64,000 nucleotides of DNA from Bermanella sp049115935. GTDB lineage: Bacteria; Pseudomonadota; Gammaproteobacteria; Pseudomonadales; Oceanobacteraceae. Position numbers and translations under genes: made by a program. The notes under the pieces are model-generated. The model was not told the DNA's origin. It saw only the letters and a list, made by a program, of their open reading frames with translations, and searched no databases. The DNA lies in contig JAGDZK010000063.1 of NCBI GenBank assembly GCA_049115935.1, positions 21,273 to 85,272 of the forward strand, in the 5' to 3' direction. Of this stretch, positions 8,164 to 17,056 are shown piece by piece (the stretch's first letter is position 1; every line of letters starts with the position of its first letter).

Positions 8164-10065
8164 ATGTTTAAAGCGACAATATTAAGTACTATATTTTTTC
8201 TTTTATTTAATATCTATGGGATTGCCATTCAAGTAATAGAGCTCATTAAAAAAAGTAGCTCCGGGGAGGTCGCTGGCATATTAAATTTAAATACATTCTT
8301 TAATTCACCCACCCCTTTTTATATTTTACAGTTCACAGCAATTACACTCCTAGTAATAACCATATTTATAATAAGCAATGCATATTTCTCTATAGCGTTC
8401 GCTAAAAAGATAAAACAAAAAATAAATAATACCTACTGCGCCATATCTATCTGGCTTATTATTTCAAATACATCCCTAATGGTACTGAATGCTGCTTATT
8501 TCAGACACTCAGACCACTTAACTGAATGGTTCAGAATTTGGCCAGAGAATCACCTAAATATATACATTATGTGGTTTTTTTTAATATTTCCTATTGTTTA
8601 CACTGCATGGTCAGCTAGCAAATTAAAGTTTGTATTTATCAGCGCAGCCTTAATTAGCATCTATTCGCTTTATACAACAAAAGACTCAGTGATTGAAAAC
8701 AGAACAAGTGAGGCACCAAATATTATTCTTATCGGAATCGATTCCTTACGAAGCGATCTACTTTATTCTCACATGCCTTTTTTGGCCAGCCAACTTAAAG
8801 AAAGTACAATCTACCCAACAACGTTCACCCCTCTTGGGAGAACCTTTCCCGCATGGAATAGCATATTAACTGGTCTGAACCCTATTAATCATGGCGCTCG
8901 GATAAATCTCATTCCAGAAACCCAGCTAATTAGTACCGATAGATACCTACCATCAGTGTTAAAATCAGAAGGGTATAAAACTATTTTTGCCATAGATGAA
9001 ACACGTTTTGCCAATATTGGTGAACATCAAGGATTTGAACAAACAATCACTCCTAGGGTAGGTGCATCAGATTTCCTTATTACGAGCATTTCAGATTTAC
9101 CCTTAATCAACCTCTTATCTTTGAATCCAATATCTCAATGGCTACTTCCTGAGATATATGCAAATAGAGGTGCTGCCAAAACCTATAGAAGCAATGCATT
9201 TACGACACTAATAAATAATGAATTACCACCCGCCTCCCAACCGACTTTTTTAGCTGTACATTTTTGCCTTGCCCACTGGCCGTTTATTTTTTCTACAAAA
9301 ATGAACCCTGACGCTAATCATTCTCAACCCTATTACCCATTAAATGTAACAGCAGTAGATAATCAAATTAAAGATTTTTTTAATATCTTAGAGCGAAAAG
9401 GGTACCTTCAAAATAGTCGAATTATCTTTCTTTCAGATCATGGTGAAGCATGGGTAGAAGAGTCAGTTTCATACAAAAGTGAAGAAAACTCCTTTTTTCG
9501 AAAAGAATATGGTCATGGGTCCTCTCTAACTAGTCATAGCAATCAAGTGCTTCTTAGTTTTAAAAACTTTAAAAGTGATCAAATAGACAGTAACAGGATG
9601 AAAACGGCATCCTTAATTGATATCACACCAACCATTTTAAGTGAATTACAGATATCCAAAGGGTTTCAATTTGATGGCGTCAGTTTAACGGATAATAAAA
9701 TGCCAAATGATAGGGTCTTTCAAATTGAAAGTGGCACCACATTAAGTGTTGATGAATCGGATAATATTAATATCAACGACATTATCGATAAATTTCTTGA
9801 TCGATATGAGTTAACCCCTTCTGGGTTAATAGTCATACGCGAAGAAAGAATCGAAGAAGGGCTAAAATCAAAAATATACGGCATCCGTAACACTCAATTC
9901 ATTCTTGAGACAAGCAATGACAATAGTTTCAAATTATTTAATCAAGCGAATCATTCGTTTGAAGAGTTCAAGGATTTTTCTGAATTAAAATTAAATCAAC
10001 CGAAATGGTCTCAAGCTTGGTGCGATACTTACAAAACGGAACGCAAAGAGTGTCAAACCGAATGA
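8164..10065 (+). CDS. Membrane-anchored sulfatase / alkaline-phosphatase-fold transferase
   Basis: This 633-residue protein has four or five N-terminal membrane segments (about residues 5-25, 55-80, 95-120, 133-150, 155-175). A periplasmic sulfatase-fold domain follows. Metal-site features are NIILIGIDSLRSD near 185-197, a candidate nucleophile Thr in LGRTFPAWNSILTG near 227, and FLSDHGE near 425. A Thr rather than a Cys/Ser-modified sulfatase motif resembles LtaS, EptA and pilin phosphoform transferases. It may transfer a phospho-group (for example phosphoglycerol or phosphoethanolamine) to a surface glycan or protein. The position two genes from pilA hints at pilin or glycan decoration. The substrate is not determinable. 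Confidence 0.7.
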   Translation: MFKATILSTIFFLLFNIYGIAIQVIELIKKSSSGEVAGILNLNTFFNSPTPFYILQFTAITLLVITIFIISNAYFSIAFAKKIKQKINNTYCAISIWLIISNTSLMVLNAAYFRHSDHLTEWFRIWPENHLNIYIMWFFLIFPIVYTAWSASKLKFVFISAALISIYSLYTTKDSVIENRTSEAPNIILIGIDSLRSDLLYSHMPFLASQLKESTIYPTTFTPLGRTFPAWNSILTGLNPINHGARINLIPETQLISTDRYLPSVLKSEGYKTIFAIDETRFANIGEHQGFEQTITPRVGASDFLITSISDLPLINLLSLNPISQWLLPEIYANRGAAKTYRSNAFTTLINNELPPASQPTFLAVHFCLAHWPFIFSTKMNPDANHSQPYYPLNVTAVDNQIKDFFNILERKGYLQNSRIIFLSDHGEAWVEESVSYKSEENSFFRKEYGHGSSLTSHSNQVLLSFKNFKSDQIDSNRMKTASLIDITPTILSELQISKGFQFDGVSLTDNKMPNDRVFQIESGTTLSVDESDNININDIIDKFLDRYELTPSGLIVIREERIEEGLKSKIYGIRNTQFILETSNDNSFKLFNQANHSFEEFKDFSELKLNQPKWSQAWCDTYKTERKECQTE

Positions 10066-10085
10066 ATTTCAAAAGATGTCAGCAT

Positions 10086-10102
10086 GTGACACTTTTTGTC
10101 AC
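10086..10102. promoter_or_regulatory. GTGACA-N5-TGTCAC inverted repeat upstream of pilA
   Basis: A perfect 6-bp inverted repeat, GTGACA and TGTCAC with a five-base spacer, lies about 140 bp upstream of the sigma-54-type pilA promoter. Another TGTC is at 10077..10080. PilR sites in Pseudomonas are reported as TGTC-containing elements upstream of pilA. This is therefore a candidate enhancer-binding site, though a weak hairpin ending the sulfatase transcript is also possible. Confidence 0.4.
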
Positions 10103-10237
10103 CATAATAAATTTTCTCTTGTATTAATTTTATACACCTTTGACCTACATCACATTTTAATTGCCCAAAACGCATACCTATTAGGGTAATCGAGTCTTTA
10201 TTTTGACATGAAAATCAGGAATACTGTTGCGCAGCAG

Positions 10238-10254
10238 TTGGCACGAGACCTGCT
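10238..10254 (+). promoter_or_regulatory. Sigma-54 (RpoN) promoter of pilA
   Basis: TTGGCACGAGACCTGCT matches the sigma-54 consensus TGGCACG-N4-TTGCW at all but one position. There are exactly ten bases between the GG of the -24 element and the GC of the -12 element. Transcription would begin near 10265, giving a leader of about 75 nt to the pilA ATG. PilR/PilS control of a RpoN promoter is the established pattern for pilA in Pseudomonas. Confidence 0.8.
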
Positions 10255-10338
10255 GTATAAAAACCAATAATAAAGTCAGGTTAACTGGCTAAATTATAAA
10301 CAACCCAATAAATAATAAATTAAGTGGAGCGGTCTACT

Positions 10339-10806
10339 ATGAAAGGTCAAAAAGGTTTTACCCTTATTGAATTAATGATTGTGGTAGCAATCATCGGTAT
10401 CTTAGCATCTGTTGCGGTACCTCAATACCAAACTTACATCACTCGTACTGATGCAGCGACAGAATTAACTTCTTCTATGCGTCCTCTACAAAACGCTATT
10501 GCTGAATACGGCGCGCGTTTTAACGCACTTCCAGCTGACTTCGCAGAACTTCATGCCGAAGGTTATTCTGACGGTGCAGCTGCTTGGACATCTGCTTCTT
10601 TTGCAATTGGTGAAGTATCAACCATCGCTTGGGACGGCTCTAAGATGACGGTAACTTTCTCATCTACTGCTAAAAATACAGCTCTAGCTGGCGAAACTAT
10701 CATTGTTGGTGTTAACCTTAATACTACAACTGGTGCAGTTCAGTTTGGTATCCCTGTAGGTACAGCTGGTGGTACTCTTGAAAACAAATACCGCCCTAAA
10801 CTTTAA
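10339..10806 (+). CDS. pilA: Type IV major pilin (cysteine-free)
   Basis: This is a prepilin of 155 residues. A short positive leader, MKGQKG, is followed by the cleavage site before Phe and the class IVa segment FTLIELMIVVAIIGILASVAVPQY with the conserved Glu5. ATG at 10339 is chosen over an in-frame GTG at 10324 because it gives the standard six-residue leader and a GGAG site about nine bases upstream. PilD cleaves and methylates the pilin, and PilB/PilC assemble it. The mature protein has no cysteine, so the usual C-terminal disulfide loop cannot form. A strong terminator follows. Confidence 0.95.
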   Translation: MKGQKGFTLIELMIVVAIIGILASVAVPQYQTYITRTDAATELTSSMRPLQNAIAEYGARFNALPADFAELHAEGYSDGAAAWTSASFAIGEVSTIAWDGSKMTVTFSSTAKNTALAGETIIVGVNLNTTTGAVQFGIPVGTAGGTLENKYRPKL

Positions 10807-10824
10807 TCTAAAGTTTAGCTAGGC

Positions 10825-10854
10825 ATAAAAAAACCCGCTTAGGCGGGTTTTTTT
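10825..10854 (+). terminator. Rho-independent terminator after pilA
   Basis: The stem CCCGC / GCGGG has a four-base TTAG loop, is extended by A/T pairing and is followed by seven or more Ts. It separates the highly expressed pilA transcript from pilB. The A-run on the other side means it could also act in reverse. Confidence 0.9.
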
Positions 10855-10971
10855 ATAATTCGAATCACCCTCCCCGCTCACTCTTCTGCTCATAAATTCC
10901 AATTACAACACTGTTTAAATCTGTTAAAAGCGGTATCATTACTATCAAATTACAACAAGAATATTCGTAAT

Positions 10972-12651
10972 ATGTCCAATCTTAGCGGCATCGCCCGACA
11001 ATTTGTCGAAAGAAAGTTAATCGATGAACAGCAAGCGCTAACCTTAGTCAAAGAAGCCAGCAAAGAGCAGCGCTCGTTCATTATGCACAGCTTGGTAACT
11101 GGTGTGTGCAAAGCCAAAGATGTCGCTTTATTGGTATCTGATGAATTTGGCCTGCCCTACCTTGACTTAGCCGCCATGGACCCTGAGCACTTTGTAATTG
11201 ACTTGGTCAATGCTGACTTATTAGAAAAGCACAAGGTTCTTCCTATTTTTAAACGGGGCAACCGTTTGCATTTAGCCCAAGCGGACCCTTCTGACATGTC
11301 AGCGCTTGACGATGTGAAGTTTGCCACTGGTATGACCGTCGATGCCACTGTCGTTGAGTACGATAAGCTCAATATCATCTTAGAAAAACTACAAGCGGGT
11401 AACTCAAGCTTTGATGATTTAGGTGAAGACCTTGATCTAGAAGAAGATGAGCCTCAAAAGAAAGAAGCAGAAGACGATGGCACAGGTGACGAAGCCCCAA
11501 TTGTTCGCTTTATCAACAAAATGCTTTTGGACGCCATCAAACTTGGCTCGTCCGATTTACACTTTGAGCCCTACGAAAAACGCTATCGCGTACGTTATCG
11601 CACAGATGGCGTTTTACACGAAGTAGCATCTCCACCAATAAACCTTTCTGGCAAAATTGCCGCTCGCTTAAAAGTGATGTCGCAAATGGATATTTCTGAG
11701 CGTCGCGTGCCTCAAGATGGCCGTATTAAAATGAAAATATCCAAGACCAAGGCCATCGATTTCCGTGTAAACACCCTACCGACCCTTTGGGGTGAAAAAA
11801 TTGTATTACGGATATTAGACCCATCCAGTGCACAACTTGGTATCGACGCCTTGGGGTATGAACCTGACCAGAAAAAGCTCTACATGGACGCACTTGCCCA
11901 ACCACAAGGTATGATTTTGGTAACAGGGCCTACAGGCTCTGGTAAAACAGTATCCCTGTACACAGGTCTAAATATACTAAACGTTGAAGGCACCAACATA
12001 TCCACCGCCGAAGACCCAGTTGAGATTAACCTTGAAGGTATTAACCAAGTAAACGTAAATGCTAAAGTAGGCTTAGACTTCGCCGAAGCGTTACGCTCAT
12101 TTTTACGTCAAGACCCTGATATCGTGATGGTAGGTGAAATTCGAGATCTAGATACTGCTGGTATTGCCATTAAGGCCGCACAAACCGGTCACTTAGTGTT
12201 ATCCACACTTCACACTAACAGCGCACCTGAAACACTGACACGTTTAGCCAATATGGGGGTACCTGCTTTTAATATTGCAACCTCTGTAAGTTTAATTATT
12301 GCACAGCGTCTTGGGCGACGTTTATGCAGCATCTGTAAAACAAAGGCTGATATTCCAGCAGAGGCACTAAAAGAAGCAGGTTTTACTGAGGAAATGCTTG
12401 CAGAAGCAACCATCTTTAAACCAGTTGGCTGTGATGCCTGCAGTGGCGGATACAAAGGGCGAGTCGGTATTTATGAGGTGGTTCGCATCACAGATGCCAT
12501 CTCTCGTATTATCATGGAAGGCGGCAACGCAATTCAGATTGCCGATGTAGCTCGCAAAGAAGGCTTTAATAATTTAAGAACATCCGCTCTTATGAAGGTG
12601 GCACAAGGTGTAACCAGCCTTGAAGAAGCCAACCGTGTGACATCAGGGTAA
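10972..12651 (+). CDS. pilB: Type IV pilus extension ATPase PilB
   Basis: This is a cytoplasmic hexameric ATPase that powers pilus extension (559 residues, normal). The N-terminal MshEN-type domain (about 1-150) is followed by an acidic linker and the GspE-type motor. Walker A GPTGSGKT is near residue 325, the Asp box near 353, Walker B DPDIVMVGEIRD near 385, and the His box QTGHLVLSTLHTN near 405. Four cysteines in CSIC and CDAC form the zinc site near 450-490. It follows pilA after a terminator, so it needs its own promoter in 10855..10971. It is 12 bp from pilC. Confidence 0.97.
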   Translation: MSNLSGIARQFVERKLIDEQQALTLVKEASKEQRSFIMHSLVTGVCKAKDVALLVSDEFGLPYLDLAAMDPEHFVIDLVNADLLEKHKVLPIFKRGNRLHLAQADPSDMSALDDVKFATGMTVDATVVEYDKLNIILEKLQAGNSSFDDLGEDLDLEEDEPQKKEAEDDGTGDEAPIVRFINKMLLDAIKLGSSDLHFEPYEKRYRVRYRTDGVLHEVASPPINLSGKIAARLKVMSQMDISERRVPQDGRIKMKISKTKAIDFRVNTLPTLWGEKIVLRILDPSSAQLGIDALGYEPDQKKLYMDALAQPQGMILVTGPTGSGKTVSLYTGLNILNVEGTNISTAEDPVEINLEGINQVNVNAKVGLDFAEALRSFLRQDPDIVMVGEIRDLDTAGIAIKAAQTGHLVLSTLHTNSAPETLTRLANMGVPAFNIATSVSLIIAQRLGRRLCSICKTKADIPAEALKEAGFTEEMLAEATIFKPVGCDACSGGYKGRVGIYEVVRITDAISRIIMEGGNAIQIADVARKEGFNNLRTSALMKVAQGVTSLEEANRVTSG

Positions 12652-12663
12652 TAGGAATTCAAT

Positions 12664-13896
12664 ATGGCTAAAACGAAAACCATTACCTTTCAATGGGAAG
12701 GTGTTAACAAACGCGGACAAAAGATTGAAGGCGAAATGCTGGGTGAAAACTCAGCAATCGTTAAAGCTCAACTGCGCAAACAAGGCATCGTCCCAAAAAA
12801 AATCCGTCGTAAATCAGAAGGGTTGTTTGGTATAGGTGGCAGTGGTAGTAGCGGCTCTAAAAAAATTAAAAACGTTGATATTACTATTTTTTTACGCCAG
12901 TTAGCGACTATGGCTAAATCCGGCGTACCTCTTATGCAAGGCCTCGAAATAGTTGCAGACGGCTTAGAAAACCCATCCATGCAAAAAGTGGTTTTAAGCA
13001 TTAAAGATGATGTTTCCGCAGGTAATGATTTTGCGTCATGCTTGAAAAAGCACCCAAAACAATTTGATGATTTAACCTGTGCATTGATTGAATCTGGCGA
13101 ACAATCCGGTGCTTTAGAACAAATGCTTGATCGAGTTGCAGTTTATAAAGAAAAATCTGAAGCATTAAAACAAAAAGTATCTAAAGCACTTAAGTATCCA
13201 ATGGTCACTTTAATTATTGCAGCTATTGTTACCGTGATTCTTTTGGTGAAAGTGGTACCTACTTTCCAGAGTATGTTTTCAAGCTTTGGTAGCGAGCTTC
13301 CTGCTGCAACCCAGTTTGTAGTTATGCTATCTGAGTGGCTACAAGAACATTATCTAGTTTTATTTGGTTCTATCATTGGCTTATTTTTTGGACTAAAAGA
13401 AGCGGTAAAACGAAGCCCAAAAGTCGCTGAAGAAAAAGACAAGCTGGTACTTAAACTGCCAATAGTTGGCGAGATTATGAAAAAAAGTGCAGTAGCTCGT
13501 TTTGGCCGTGTATTAAGTACAACGTTCGCAGCTGGTGTGCCATTAGTAGACGCTTTAGAAAGTGTGGCAGAAGCTTCTGGTAATGTAGTTTATCGTGATG
13601 CTATTTTAAAAATCCAAGATGAAGTCTCCTCCGGTACGCAAATGAACGCTGCGATTCGCTCAACAGGGGTCTTCCCGAATATGGTTGTGCAAATGGTAGC
13701 CATTGGTGAAGAGTCTGGTGCCCTTGATGCCATGCTAGAAAAAGTGGCCAGCTACTATGAAGATGAGGTCGACAACTTAGTGGATGGCTTAACATCTATG
13801 ATCGAGCCACTCGTTATGGCTTTCCTAGGCGTTGTGGTTGGTGGTTTGTTGATTGCTATGTACTTACCAATATTTACAATGGGCGACGCAATGTAA
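12664..13896 (+). CDS. pilC: Type IV pilus inner-membrane platform protein PilC
   Basis: This is the inner-membrane assembly platform of the type IV pilus (410 residues). It has two GspF repeats, about residues 75-200 and 275-400, each with the typical FLRQLATMAKSGVPLMQGLE-like and SGALDAMLEKVA-like segments. Membrane spans lie near 178-200, 225-245 and 380-402. It couples PilB/PilT motors to the pilin reservoir. The start ATG lies 12 bp after pilB, with no terminator between them, so the two are co-transcribed. No anomalies noted. Confidence 0.97.
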   Translation: MAKTKTITFQWEGVNKRGQKIEGEMLGENSAIVKAQLRKQGIVPKKIRRKSEGLFGIGGSGSSGSKKIKNVDITIFLRQLATMAKSGVPLMQGLEIVADGLENPSMQKVVLSIKDDVSAGNDFASCLKKHPKQFDDLTCALIESGEQSGALEQMLDRVAVYKEKSEALKQKVSKALKYPMVTLIIAAIVTVILLVKVVPTFQSMFSSFGSELPAATQFVVMLSEWLQEHYLVLFGSIIGLFFGLKEAVKRSPKVAEEKDKLVLKLPIVGEIMKKSAVARFGRVLSTTFAAGVPLVDALESVAEASGNVVYRDAILKIQDEVSSGTQMNAAIRSTGVFPNMVVQMVAIGEESGALDAMLEKVASYYEDEVDNLVDGLTSMIEPLVMAFLGVVVGGLLIAMYLPIFTMGDAM

Positions 13897-13948
13897 CTTG
13901 CACCTCATATAGCCTTTAATAGATTAATTAGAATTATAAGTAGTTACT

Positions 13949-14827
13949 ATGTTTGATGTTTTTACCCAAAACCCTGTTTTATTTTACAACTGCGTCTTTA
14001 TCTTCAGCTTATGTGTAGGCAGCTTTTTAAACGTGGTGGCGTATCGATTACCCATCATGATGCGCAAACAAGCCAAAGCCGATTATTTTGAAATAACCGA
14101 ACAAGAAGCGGAATACGAAAAACTACAAAACGAGCCTGCATTTAATTTAATGTTACCTCATTCTAACTGCCCAAAATGTAAAGCGACTATCAAACCTTGG
14201 CAAAATATTCCGGTTATTAGTTACCTTTGGTTAAAAGGTAAATGCGCCAACTGTAAAACTGCTATTAGTGCACGTTATCCAATTGTTGAAGCGGTTACCG
14301 GTTTATTAGGATTGTTTATTGCTTTGCAATTTGGCGCTTCACTACAAACCGTAACCCTGCTTATTTTCACTTACTTTTTAGTGGCGTTAACTCTAATTGA
14401 TTTAGATGAATATTTACTACCCGATAGCCTTACCTTACCGCTTATTTGGATTGGCCTTTTTGCAAACAGTTTTAATGTATTCACATCATTAGAAAGCGCC
14501 GTTTATGGTGCTCTGGCTGGTTACCTATCACTATGGTCAATCTTTTGGTTATTTAAAATAGTCACCGGCAAAGAAGGCATGGGTTATGGCGATTTCAAAT
14601 TACTTGCGGCTATTGGTGCACTACTTGGTTGGCAAGCGCTGCCAATGGTTATTCTATTATCAAGTGCTGTAGGTGCTGTTGTTGGTATTGCTATGATTAT
14701 TATTTTAGGCCGTGATAAAAATATTCCTATCCCATTCGGGCCATATTTAGCCACAGCAGGGTTTATTGCAGCAGTATGGGGTGACACTATTACACAAGCA
14801 TATTTCTCGTTTATGGGTATGTCTTAA
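13949..14827 (+). CDS. pilD: Prepilin peptidase / N-methyltransferase PilD
   Basis: This is a bifunctional aspartic prepilin peptidase and methyltransferase of the inner membrane (292 residues). The N-terminal cytoplasmic loop has the four-Cys zinc motif CPKC...CANC near residues 73-98. The catalytic aspartates are in LIDLDEYLLPD near 150 and GYGDFKLLAAIGA near 212. About eight hydrophobic segments are visible. It processes PilA and possibly type II secretion pseudopilins. Its TAA is directly followed by the coaE ATG, so the two are likely coupled. Confidence 0.97.
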   Translation: MFDVFTQNPVLFYNCVFIFSLCVGSFLNVVAYRLPIMMRKQAKADYFEITEQEAEYEKLQNEPAFNLMLPHSNCPKCKATIKPWQNIPVISYLWLKGKCANCKTAISARYPIVEAVTGLLGLFIALQFGASLQTVTLLIFTYFLVALTLIDLDEYLLPDSLTLPLIWIGLFANSFNVFTSLESAVYGALAGYLSLWSIFWLFKIVTGKEGMGYGDFKLLAAIGALLGWQALPMVILLSSAVGAVVGIAMIIILGRDKNIPIPFGPYLATAGFIAAVWGDTITQAYFSFMGMS

Positions 14828-15436
14828 ATGCTTGTTATTGGTATAACCGGTGGCATAGGTAGCGGAAAAACGGCCGTTACTAATGAGTTTGCCAAATTAG
14901 GCATTGATGTTGTTGACGCCGACATTGCAGCGCGCACAGTGGTTGCTAAAGGCTCATTTGGTTTAGAGCAAATCAAACAGCACTTTGGTGAAAATATAGT
15001 ACTGGAAGATGGCTCGTTAAACCGTGCAAAACTACGTGAGATTATCTTCAAAGATGCCGATGCTAAAAAGTGGCTTGAGCAACTAACTCATCCGCTTATT
15101 CGCCAAGAAATAATCAGCGGCTTACAACATAGTAAAAGCCCCTACACCATATTAGTATCGCCACTTTTAATTGAATCTGGTCAGAATGAACTGGTGAATC
15201 GAGTATTAGTGGTGGATGTGACAGTGGAACTACAACTTCAACGCACATGTGAACGTGATAACAATCCTCCTGCACAAGTGGAGTCCATTATTGCTAGCCA
15301 GCTGGATCGCGATAAACGATTAAGCTTTGCAGATGATATTATTGTAAACAATCAAACCCTAGAACACTTGCAACAGCAAGTGGCTCAACTCAATCAGCAG
15401 TATTTAAGATTAAGTGAGAAACAGCATGAAAGTTAA
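14828..15436 (+). CDS. coaE: Dephospho-CoA kinase
   Basis: CoaE phosphorylates the 3'-hydroxyl of dephospho-CoA, the last step of CoA synthesis. The P-loop GITGGIGSGKT lies at residues 5-15. DADIAARTVV follows near 32, with the lid region ending RTCERDNNPPAQVESIIASQ near 140. At 202 residues it is of normal length. It starts at the base after the pilD stop and its end overlaps yacG, matching the pilD-coaE-yacG order of Pseudomonas and relatives. Confidence 0.97.
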   Translation: MLVIGITGGIGSGKTAVTNEFAKLGIDVVDADIAARTVVAKGSFGLEQIKQHFGENIVLEDGSLNRAKLREIIFKDADAKKWLEQLTHPLIRQEIISGLQHSKSPYTILVSPLLIESGQNELVNRVLVVDVTVELQLQRTCERDNNPPAQVESIIASQLDRDKRLSFADDIIVNNQTLEHLQQQVAQLNQQYLRLSEKQHES

Positions 15437-15626
15437 TTGCCCCACCTGCTCTAAAGAAGTGGAGTGGAATGAAGAATCTAAGTTTCGCCCATTTTGCTCG
15501 GATCGTTGTCGCTTAATAGACCTTGGCCAGTGGGCCAATGAAGAACATGCTATTCCAGGAAAATCAGCTGAAGAAGAGTTAATGAGTGAACAATTAAAAG
15601 ACATTGATAAAGATTTCTTTCATTAA
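15426..15626 (+). CDS. yacG: DNA gyrase inhibitor YacG (zinc finger)
   Basis: This 66-residue zinc protein has CPTC near residue 5 and CSDRC near 25, together the CxxC...CxxxC site of YacG, followed by RLIDLGQWANEE and an acidic C-terminal tail. YacG binds GyrB and inhibits gyrase. I prefer ATG at 15426, inside the last codons of coaE, over a GTG at 15414 because the zinc domain then starts as in homologues. Followed by a strong terminator. Confidence 0.95.
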   Translation: MKVNCPTCSKEVEWNEESKFRPFCSDRCRLIDLGQWANEEHAIPGKSAEEELMSEQLKDIDKDFFH

Positions 15627-15645
15627 TTTAATAGCTTGGCTGCAT

Positions 15646-15678
15646 AAAAAAACCGACCTCGTGAGTCGGTTTTATTTT
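15646..15678. terminator. Bidirectional terminator between yacG and the TonB operon
   Basis: The stem AACCGAC / GTCGGTT has a seven-base loop, with an A-run before and a T-rich run after. It serves yacG on the plus strand and the convergent TPR/TonB operon on the minus strand. Confidence 0.85.
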
Positions 15679-15753
15679 AGCGCTAACGATAATTAGCATA
15701 TATTAAGTGCTTACGGATATACCCCTGCACTTTTTATTATTTTAATACACAGC

Positions 15754-17046
15754 TTAAGCACCACTTGCCATATAGTTACGACGCTTTTGCTCACCTTCGA
15801 TATAACCTAGCCATTGTGACGCCGATTTTTCAATCTCAGAAAACGCTTTAGCTTGGCTAAACGTTGCTTTTGCTGCTTCTAGATCGTTAAGATTGAATTG
15901 AACTAAGCCTTTTAAAATTAACGCTTCATTTTGCTTTTTAAAGTTTTCATCTTTTAACGCTTGATTCACGTTTTCAAGTGCTTGTTGCCACTCTTGGCGC
16001 TCAGTATGGATTTGCGCTAACTTGTAAAAATCTTTACCGGCTTGGGTTTCACCTGCTGCCTGAGTCATCACCTTTATGGCTTCATCGTATTCTTTGGCAA
16101 TCATTAAGGCATCGCCTAGTAAAGAAAGGTTTTTACCATTTTGCTCAACCGTACCTGATTTAATGCCTTTAATTAAAACCTGAGCGGCTTTATATGGAAC
16201 CTCTTGAGACAACATGGCTTGAGCAAAACTGACGATGTGAGTTTCTTTTTCAAGTAAATCTTGCTCGTACGCTGTTTCAATCACTGACAATTCTTTTTCA
16301 GGCTTGCCCAGCTCGTTATAAACAGCGCCCAATTGAATCCAGTATTGTGGTTTTGGGTATAAGGTAATCAAATCTTTTAAGGTGCGCTCCATGGCATTAA
16401 AATCTTTGTTTTGATAATACACAGCACGCTCAACCAACAACCAACTCTCACGGGGCTGCTTACCTTGCTGTTGCACAATAGCAATGGCTTTTTTAACATC
16501 TGGTAAGGCTTGGTTGTAATTTTCTAACTGATAGTTCATTTGCGCACGTAAAATGTACGCCTCAGGTCCTGGTTTTTTTACTACCTCAAACCATTTATTT
16601 AGCGCAGAAATAGACTTTTTATAATCCTCTTGGATTAAATAAAGTTTAGCAACACTATATAAAGTTGTTTGCTCTAAACTTTCGGGCAAGTTTTTAGTAG
16701 CAAGTACCTGATTATAAGCATTCACTGCCTGTGCATAGTTTTCACGATTAAATTCAACATAAGCAACCATGTTCCATGTCATGGCCGTTTCATATGAATT
16801 ACGACGAATTTTTTGAATGGTTTTCACATACTCTAGTGCTTCATCGTATTTTTTCTCATCAGAGAGCTTACGAACATTATCTAATTTTTTATAAATCGCT
16901 GGGCGCATGGTTTGAGCACGTTTCACACGACGAGGCTTCTTTTCTTCTTCAGCTGCATAGCTTTTTGATACCGAAATAGGTGTAACAGATGTCACACCAA
17001 ATGTCAGTGATGCAAGCAACAATACTGAAACCATAGAATGCTTCAT
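15754..17046 (-). CDS. Periplasmic TPR protein of a TonB2-type system
   Basis: This protein of about 430 residues has a signal peptide (MKHSMVSVLLLASLTFGVTSV, then a basic KKPRRVKR stretch). It is followed by many helical repeats of tetratricopeptide type, for example NRENYAQAVNAYNQVL and LENYNQALPDVKKAI. ATG at 17046 is preferred. It has GAGG eight bases upstream and gives a clean signal peptide, while the longer frame from 17082 overlaps tonB. It is the last gene of the DUF3450-TtpC-ExbB-ExbD-TonB operon. TPR proteins accompany TonB2/TonB3 loci in vibrios and are thought to support the periplasmic complex. The exact role is not known. Confidence 0.85.
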   Translation of the reverse strand: MKHSMVSVLLLASLTFGVTSVTPISVSKSYAAEEEKKPRRVKRAQTMRPAIYKKLDNVRKLSDEKKYDEALEYVKTIQKIRRNSYETAMTWNMVAYVEFNRENYAQAVNAYNQVLATKNLPESLEQTTLYSVAKLYLIQEDYKKSISALNKWFEVVKKPGPEAYILRAQMNYQLENYNQALPDVKKAIAIVQQQGKQPRESWLLVERAVYYQNKDFNAMERTLKDLITLYPKPQYWIQLGAVYNELGKPEKELSVIETAYEQDLLEKETHIVSFAQAMLSQEVPYKAAQVLIKGIKSGTVEQNGKNLSLLGDALMIAKEYDEAIKVMTQAAGETQAGKDFYKLAQIHTERQEWQQALENVNQALKDENFKKQNEALILKGLVQFNLNDLEAAKATFSQAKAFSEIEKSASQWLGYIEGEQKRRNYMASGA

Positions 17047-17056
17047 AATTTCTACC

